Of a stretch of 64,000 nucleotides of DNA, positions 59,282 to 64,000 are shown in pieces; positions within the stretch are counted from its first letter, which is position 1, and the number at the start of each line of letters is the position of its first letter. The position numbers and the translations under genes are program-made. This stretch comes from DATAXP01 sp036272935 (lineage in GTDB: Bacteria; Planctomycetota; Planctomycetia; Pirellulales; PNKZ01), in contig DATAXP010000075.1 in assembly GCA_036272935.1 (NCBI GenBank), positions 62,001 to 126,000 on the forward strand, read 5' to 3'. The notes under the pieces are model-generated. The model made no database searches. It had not been told where the DNA came from and was given only the letters and a program-made list of their open reading frames with translations.

Positions 59282-59797
59282 TCACAAGTCGGGCAGCCGA
59301 AGGTGGTTGAAATTCAATACGTCCAATCGTTCCTTTTCGAGAATCCCCGATAGCATCGCATCGTCGGTTAGAACAAGTACGCCCTCTCGCGCCAGGTCGA
59401 AGATGCCGGCGTCGGTTACGCCAAGCTTCATGAACGCTTCGCTTTGTGCGGCTTGTGTTGCTGAAATCAAGCGCTCATCGAATTCTTTCACCATCGCTTG
59501 TAGGGTTCGGGAAAAACTGTCGCGCAAAGGCCTCGACAATCCCGTCCGCCCCAAGTTGCTTATTTCCGTGATAATGCTGGTCGTCGTGATGACCCGTCGA
59601 AAGGATCTGAGCGTTCCGACCAGCAGATCGAAGTCGTCTGTCGTAAAGCCATGGGAGCGAGTGCGCTTGAAACTTGAAACCAACGAACGGCGCGTTTGGC
59701 CGATCAAGACGAGCAGCAGAATGTTCGTGTCGACCAACACACCTCGCGCCAGATGCTTGCGAATCAGCGGGTGCTCGGTAGCTAGTTCGCGCCTCAT
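59282..59797 (-). CDS. PIN-domain protein
   Basis: 171-aa protein with the PIN nuclease acids: Asp in GVLVDTNILLLVL (residues about 20-25), an acidic residue in TEISNLG (about 80), and the C-terminal DAGIFDLAR and LVLTDDAML with Asp pairs. These are the metal-binding positions of PIN RNases, including VapC toxins. Between them lies a longer than usual helical insert (SFKRTRSHGFTTDDFDLLVGTL). It overlaps the upstream 98-aa gene by ATGA, so the two form a module; the partner is not a typical VapB. It could be a toxin or an RNA-processing enzyme. Confidence 0.75.
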   Translation of the reverse strand: MRRELATEHPLIRKHLARGVLVDTNILLLVLIGQTRRSLVSSFKRTRSHGFTTDDFDLLVGTLRSFRRVITTTSIITEISNLGRTGLSRPLRDSFSRTLQAMVKEFDERLISATQAAQSEAFMKLGVTDAGIFDLAREGVLVLTDDAMLSGILEKERLDVLNFNHLRLPDL

Positions 59798-60090
59798 ACG
59801 GCTCGAATTCGCATAGCCCGAGCGACACCAGTGTCGGCGGCAACCTCGACTTGCTTATACTCGCGATCCTGAAATGGAGAGCTAAATGCAGCGTTGCCGA
59901 GCCCTTCGCCAGCACCACGAAAGAAGCTCAACGTGATCATCCAGCTCTGCTCGTCTTCGGTCATCTCGACCTCTTCTAACCGTAGGCCCGGCAAGTCCTC
60001 ACCAAGGACTTCCTTCAAAAACTTCGTAGCGCTTTGAACCGCTTGTTTGACCGAAATTGGTTGGGTCGGATTTGGTTTGACAGTGCTCAT
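59794..60090 (-). CDS. 98-aa partner of PIN protein, unknown
   Basis: Starts at ATG 60090 with GGAG eight bases upstream. The sequence has a helix near residues 10-30 (ISVKQAVQSATKFLKEVLGEDL), then a beta-rich part (LRLEEVEMTEDEQSWMITLSFF) and YKQVEVAADTGVARAMRIRAV. No DNA-binding fold such as ribbon-helix-helix or AbrB is evident. The C-terminal four bases overlap the PIN start, which argues for coupled translation and a physical partnership. It separates fadA from the PIN/ligase genes. Confidence 0.65.
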   Translation of the reverse strand: MSTVKPNPTQPISVKQAVQSATKFLKEVLGEDLPGLRLEEVEMTEDEQSWMITLSFFRGAGEGLGNAAFSSPFQDREYKQVEVAADTGVARAMRIRAV

Positions 60091-60114
60091 GTCGTTGGCT
60101 CCGGTGCGAATATT

Positions 60115-61272
60115 CTAGCACCGCTCAAAAATCGTCGCGATCCCTTGGCCGATGCCGATGCACATGGTCGCCAGGCCGAGCGTGGCATCGCGGTCGAGCA
60201 TCGCGTGGATCAGCGTCGTTGAGATGCGGGCACCGCTGGCTCCCAGCGGATGGCCGATCGCGATCGCTCCGCCGCGCACGTTCACCCGCTCTTCATCGAG
60301 GCCGAGCATGCGGATGCAGGCGATCGCCTGCGACGCGAATGCCTCGTTCAGCTCGATCAGATCGATGTCTTTCAGCGATAGCCCAGCCCGCTTCAGCGCC
60401 TTCTGCGTCGCAGGCACCGGGCCGGTCCCCATCACCGCCGGGTCGACGCCGACGACCGCGGTCGCCAGGATGCGCACTTTCGGCGTCAGGCCGAGTTCTT
60501 TGGCGCGCTCGTCGCTCATGATCAACAGGGCCGCGGCACCGTCGTTCAGCGGCGAACTGTTGCCGGCAGTCACCGTTCCCATGCCGGGCATGAAGGCCGG
60601 CTTCAAAGCGGCAAGCGTTTCGAGCGACGCATCGGGGCGCACGCACTGATCACTCTCGACCAGGAATCGTTCGCCACGCTCGTCGTGTCCCCAGATCGGC
60701 ACCATCTCGGCCTTAAACTCTCCGGCCCGCTGCGCGGCCGCGGCACGCTGGTGGCTGCGCAGGGCGAACTTGTCCTGCTCCTCGCGCGAGATGCCCTGGC
60801 TTTGGGCGAGGAACTCGGCCGTCACTCCCATCATCAGCGCCCCTTTGCTGGTGCGGTGGAACAGCTTGGGGTTGAGGTTCAGGTCCTTGTCCATCGGGAT
60901 GTGCTGCATGTGCTCAAGGCCGCCGACGATCTGCACGTCCTCGAAGCCGGCCATGATGGCGTGCGTCGCCTGGTTCAGCGCCTGCAAGCTGCTGCCGCAC
61001 AGGCGGTTGACCGTCGCTCCGCCGGTGGCCATCGGCAGGCCGGCCATCAGCGACACGGCCCGGGCAACGTCGAACCCCTGTTCGCCTTGCTGCTGCGTGT
61101 TGCCGAGCACCACGTCCTCGATCACTTCAGGATCGACGCCGCTGCGCTCGACAAGTTCCTGCACCACCGCCACCGCCATGTCATCCGACCTGACGTTGCG
61201 GAACCAGCCCTTCTCGGGATGCGAGCGCCCGATCGGCGTGCGAAGCCCTTCGATGACGACTGCGTGTTTCAT
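60115..61272 (-). CDS. fadA: 3-ketoacyl-CoA thiolase (FadA)
   Basis: Thiolase of 385 aa carrying out the last step of beta-oxidation. Nucleophile Cys92 in NRLCGSSLQALNQAT, GNSSPLNDGAAALLI, ALKRAGLSLKDIDLIELNEAFASQ, His in GGAIAIGHPLGASGAR, and the second Cys in TMCIGIGQGIA, where the family more often has CGGGGQG (Ile and one other position differ). N-terminal RTPIGRSHPEKGW is as in FadA. It lies 171 bp after fadB on the same strand, separated by a repeat element; 25 bp further is the 98-aa gene. Confidence 0.95.
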   Translation of the reverse strand: MKHAVVIEGLRTPIGRSHPEKGWFRNVRSDDMAVAVVQELVERSGVDPEVIEDVVLGNTQQQGEQGFDVARAVSLMAGLPMATGGATVNRLCGSSLQALNQATHAIMAGFEDVQIVGGLEHMQHIPMDKDLNLNPKLFHRTSKGALMMGVTAEFLAQSQGISREEQDKFALRSHQRAAAAQRAGEFKAEMVPIWGHDERGERFLVESDQCVRPDASLETLAALKPAFMPGMGTVTAGNSSPLNDGAAALLIMSDERAKELGLTPKVRILATAVVGVDPAVMGTGPVPATQKALKRAGLSLKDIDLIELNEAFASQAIACIRMLGLDEERVNVRGGAIAIGHPLGASGARISTTLIHAMLDRDATLGLATMCIGIGQGIATIFERC

Positions 61273-61294
61273 GGGTATGCTTTCCTACTATTAA

Positions 61295-61418
61295 ACCCCT
61301 CTCCCTTTGGGAGAGGGTGGCAAGCGCAGCGAGCCGGGTGAGGGTGAGTCAGATACTCGGCCTCGACACCGCTTCGCCCTCATCCGGCCTTCGGCCACCT
61401 TCTCCCAGAGGGAGAAGG
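61295..61418. repeat. Large imperfect inverted repeat CCCCTCTCCC...GGGAGAAGG
   Basis: The left side (CCCCTCTCCCTTTGGGAGAG, then GGTGGC and AGCCGGGTGAGGG) is mirrored by CCCTCATCCGGCCTTCGGCC and ACCTTCTCCCAGAGGGAGAAGG. Two inner hairpins occur in each arm. It fills the spacer between fadB and fadA; such repeats recur in many bacterial genomes and may stop or stabilise transcripts. Confidence 0.85.
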
Positions 61419-61443
61419 ATATCGATTTGTGTCCTCATTGATT

Positions 61444-63594
61444 CTACGTTCTGCCGTAAAACGTTCCGCCGGTCTTGGCCAGGTCCAGCAGCATCGGCGT
61501 CGGCCGATAGCGTTCGCCCAACGATTCATACGGCTTCAGCCGCTCGACGATCTTCGCCGCTCCGATGGTATCGGCCCAGAACAGCAGCCCCCCTTTGAAG
61601 GGCGGAAACCCGATGCCGTAGATCAGCCCCAGATCGACATCGCGGGCGTCGCGCACCAGGCGGTCTTGCAAGATGCGCGTGGCTTCGAGCACCATCGGCA
61701 AGAACAACCGCTCGGTCACCTGCTCCTGGGACAGTTTGGCGGCCACGGGCTTGACCAGCGGGGCCAGCAAACCGTTGAGCGTCGGGTCGGGCTCGCCGCG
61801 ACCTTTCTTGTCGGTGTACTTGAAGAACCCGGCACCGCTTTTCTGCCCCAGTCGGCCGGTCTTCACCATCGTGTCGAGAATCGGCGATTCGACAATCCGC
61901 CCGGGAAACGCCGCATGCATCACCTGCCCCGCGTAATACGCCGTGTCGAGCCCCACGACATCGTACAGCGTCATCGGCCCCATCGGCATGCCGAATTCCT
62001 TGGCCGCCGCTTCGATCATCTTCAACGGCACTCCTTCGGCCAGCAGGTTCAGCGCCTCGTTCATGTACGGCAGCAGCAGGCGATTGACCAGGAACCCCGG
62101 GCCATCGTTCACCACGATCGGACTCTTGCCGAGCCGCTTCGCAAACGCCACCGCCGTGGCCACCGTCATATCGCTGGTGAGCGGGCCGCGAATCACCTCC
62201 ACCAGCGGCATCTGCCGCACGGGATTGAAGAAGTGCAGCCCTACGAACCGCTCGGGATACTTGAGTCCCTGCGACAGCGTGCCGATCGAGATCGCCGAGG
62301 TGTTCGAGGCCAGGATCGCCTCGGGCCGTAACTGCGGCTCGATCCGCGCATACAGCTTCTTCTTAATCGCCGGGTTCTCGACGACTGCTTCGATCACCAG
62401 ATCGCACGCCGCGAACTCGCTATCGACCGTCGTGGCATTCACCAACGGCACGTACTTGAGCAATTTCTGAGGATCGCTGCCTTTGATTGCCTTGTTGTAC
62501 GACACTTCTTCCAGCGTTTTCTTCACGCCGCCCGCCAGTGCCGCGGGCGAGGCGTCGTTGATCGTCACTGGCACGTCGCGCTTCACGCACGCCGCGGCAA
62601 TCCCTGAGCCCATGATCCCCGCGCCGAACATGCCCACGGCGTTGATCTCGCGCGGCTCGATGCGCTCGTCGGCAATGCCGCGATCCTTTTTGTTGCGATC
62701 GCCGAGGAAGAACACGTTGATTAGCGCGCGGTTGATCGGCGTGCCGAAAATGTCGGCGAACGCTTCGGCCTCTTGCTTGCAAGCCTCGGCCAGGGTGGCG
62801 CTCGCCGCGCCAAGCATCAGTTCCAGGGCCGCCATCGGCGCGGGGTAATGCCCCTTGGTGACCTGCTGGATCATCGCCGCCGCCGTGGCGCCAAGGAACA
62901 TCAGCTCGGTTTCGTTCATCGCGATGGGCTGCGACCAACGCTCGCGGTCGCGCTGCCACCCGCCGCTGCGCTGCTCGGCGCGGATCAGTTCGATCGCCGC
63001 ATGTTCCAGTCGCTCTGGCGCGACGACGTCGGTCGCCAGCCCCATCAACGCCGCAGCCCGGCCGTCGATACTCTCGCCGCCCGTGACCAACTCCACGGCA
63101 TTGGGCAGGCCGACCATGCGCGGCGTGCGCGCCGTGCCGCCCCAGCCAGGGAACATGCCCAGCTTCACTTCGGGGAAGCCGTACTGGGCCTTGGGATTCG
63201 TGGTCATGAGTCGCCGATCGCACCACATTGCTAGCTCCGCGCCGCCGCCGACGCACATGCCGTCGATCGCCGCGGTGGTGACGAACGGTACTTTTGATAG
63301 CCGCTCGAACAGGCTGCGGCCGCGCGTGGCGATTTCCACCACGTCGGCATGCGTGACGTTCTTGGCCGCGGCGAACTCGCGCAGGTCGGCGCCGGCAATG
63401 AAGATGCCGGGCTTGGCCGAGGCGATCACGAGGCCAGCCAGCCCAGGACGTTTTTCCAGCTCGCCAAACCGGGCTTCAAACTCTTCCAGCACGGCGCGCG
63501 ACAGCACGTTGGCGCTTTTGGCAGGGTCGTCGAACGTGAGCACCGCGATGTCGGGCTCGGGGAAACTGAGTTTCAGATAAGTGGCGTCGGGCAT
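61444..63594 (-). CDS. fadB: FadB-type enoyl-CoA hydratase/3-hydroxyacyl-CoA dehydrogenase
   Basis: 716-aa multifunctional beta-oxidation protein. Residues 1-200 are the crotonase domain with IAGADLREFAAA (oxyanion Gly) and MCVGGGAELAMWCD plus the acid region in KLGMFPGWGGTARTPRM. Residues about 320-500 are the NAD-binding dehydrogenase part (VGMFGAGIMGSGIA, DLVIEAVVENPAIKK, ASNTSAI, RFVGLHFFNPV) and the rest is the C-terminal hydroxyacyl-CoA dehydrogenase (NDGPGFLVNRLLLPYMNEA). The hydratase catalytic pair is not both secure: the second acid corresponds to a Trp/Gly-rich loop that I could not resolve. Together with fadA and the ligase it supplies a complete oxidation set in this region. Confidence 0.93.
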   Translation of the reverse strand: MPDATYLKLSFPEPDIAVLTFDDPAKSANVLSRAVLEEFEARFGELEKRPGLAGLVIASAKPGIFIAGADLREFAAAKNVTHADVVEIATRGRSLFERLSKVPFVTTAAIDGMCVGGGAELAMWCDRRLMTTNPKAQYGFPEVKLGMFPGWGGTARTPRMVGLPNAVELVTGGESIDGRAAALMGLATDVVAPERLEHAAIELIRAEQRSGGWQRDRERWSQPIAMNETELMFLGATAAAMIQQVTKGHYPAPMAALELMLGAASATLAEACKQEAEAFADIFGTPINRALINVFFLGDRNKKDRGIADERIEPREINAVGMFGAGIMGSGIAAACVKRDVPVTINDASPAALAGGVKKTLEEVSYNKAIKGSDPQKLLKYVPLVNATTVDSEFAACDLVIEAVVENPAIKKKLYARIEPQLRPEAILASNTSAISIGTLSQGLKYPERFVGLHFFNPVRQMPLVEVIRGPLTSDMTVATAVAFAKRLGKSPIVVNDGPGFLVNRLLLPYMNEALNLLAEGVPLKMIEAAAKEFGMPMGPMTLYDVVGLDTAYYAGQVMHAAFPGRIVESPILDTMVKTGRLGQKSGAGFFKYTDKKGRGEPDPTLNGLLAPLVKPVAAKLSQEQVTERLFLPMVLEATRILQDRLVRDARDVDLGLIYGIGFPPFKGGLLFWADTIGAAKIVERLKPYESLGERYRPTPMLLDLAKTGGTFYGRT

Positions 63595-63650
63595 GCGAGT
63601 GTCTCTTTCGGCCTAGCGACGTGATAGCGCTCCTTTTTACACTGTGCTCC

Positions 63651-64000
63651 ATGCAAGCGGAAAGCGGAAAGCCGAGCGCGGATGCAGCATTCCCCATTCC
63701 CCGTTCCCGATTCCCCATTGCTCCGCTCGCTCCCGAACAGATGGCCACGATCGCGCTGGTGGCGGCAATGCACTTCGTGGTGTCGTATGCGTCGGTGTTG
63801 GCCGGTATGCTGCTTTGGACCCTGCTGGGGCCGTTGGCGGTGTTTGTGACCGGCATTGCGGACCAGGGCATTCCCTGCCTGCTGCTGGCGATGCTGTTGG
63901 TGCTCATCCCGCGCGTCGGCGTGGCAGCATGGTCGCTGGCCACGGTGTTCGTGCTCAACACGTTGTTCGGCGGATTCGCAGGCGTTCCCTCGCTGGCGTA
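63651..64000 (+). CDS. Membrane protein, 3' partial
   Basis: The frame runs off the right edge. From ATG 63651 the first 30 codons are translated from a CCCCATTCC-type repeat, so ATG 63741 (MATIALVAAMHFVVSYASVLAG) may be the true start. At least three hydrophobic helices follow: ALVAAMHFVVSYASVLAGMLLW, LAVFVTGIADQGIPCLLLAMLLVLI and AWSLATVFVLNTLFGGFAG. It resembles small multi-pass permease components (for example ECF substrate-specific subunits), but the visible part is too short for a call. Confidence 0.5.
   Translation, partial: MQAESGKPSADAAFPIPRSRFPIAPLAPEQMATIALVAAMHFVVSYASVLAGMLLWTLLGPLAVFVTGIADQGIPCLLLAMLLVLIPRVGVAAWSLATVFVLNTLFGGFAGVPSLA

Overview
The window looks like chromosomal DNA of a high-GC planctomycete, most likely of the Pirellula/Pirellulales kind. 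The main reasons are the tandem DUF1552 plus cytochrome-c-like PSCyt1/DUF1587-1592-1588-1585 pair (51.2-55.2 kb), a double DUF1080 protein, a prenyltransferase/squalene-oxidase-repeat membrane protein with a giant Ala/Pro linker, many secreted proteins of unknown role, weak or absent Shine-Dalgarno sites at many genes, and spacers full of palindromic REP-like elements. No rRNA, tRNA, CRISPR array, prophage or complete insertion sequence was seen. The taxonomic call is inference from gene content, not from a marker phylogeny.

Layout. 0-6 kb: secreted or hydrolytic enzymes (M28-type peptidase cut by the window edge, YtcJ-like amidohydrolase, an alpha/beta-hydrolase fused to a CapA-type phosphoesterase). 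6-9 kb: an accessory patch with an unrecognised ORF, a decayed REP-associated transposase, a small secreted protein and a GrpB protein between two copies of one palindromic repeat. 9.1-14.6 kb: beta-carbonic anhydrase, then a housekeeping run tpiA-secG-yicC-gmk-rpoZ-coaC-coaB whose spacers carry inverted repeats, each built from a different short word. 14.6-19.5 kb (minus strand): a frameshifted TPR gene, lipoprotein, cupin, a divergent enolase and a phosphotransferase. 19.8-23.9 kb: a 47-aa membrane protein, GGDEF diguanylate cyclase, tandem kinase-like protein, TPR membrane protein and a small conserved protein.

24-28.5 kb (minus): squalene-cyclase-fold membrane protein and an SbtA-type sodium/bicarbonate symporter. 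28.9-31 kb: OmpR-type two-component pair. 31-38.5 kb: sulfite reductase, folD, a PQQ-propeller protein with EF-hands, a hybrid histidine kinase whose N-terminus matches the copper/ethylene-binding module of plant ETR1, and RarD. 38.7-41.4 kb: lutABC for L-lactate oxidation. 41.7-49.4 kb: putative metalloprotease, dialkyl-esterase-like hydrolase, DUF1080 protein, methyltransferase, a coiled-coil protein and a 965-aa secreted protein with a glycosidase-like core.

49.5-49.8 kb holds a promoter-like sequence, strong hairpins and an intrinsic terminator without an ORF: a candidate small RNA or leader. 50-55.2 kb: class C beta-lactamase-type hydrolase, then the DUF1552/DUF1592 pair. 55.2-63.6 kb (minus): a fatty-acid oxidation block (acyl-CoA dehydrogenase, acyl-CoA ligase, fadA, fadB) interrupted by a PIN-domain/partner module and by an antitoxin-like gene whose toxin seems truncated next to a palindromic element. 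The right edge cuts a membrane-protein gene.

The most rewarding leads are the ETR1-like sensor, the word-built inverted repeats ahead of housekeeping start codons, the structured RNA candidate at 49.5 kb, the broken toxin-antitoxin pair, and the TPR gene broken by an exact 7-bp duplication.
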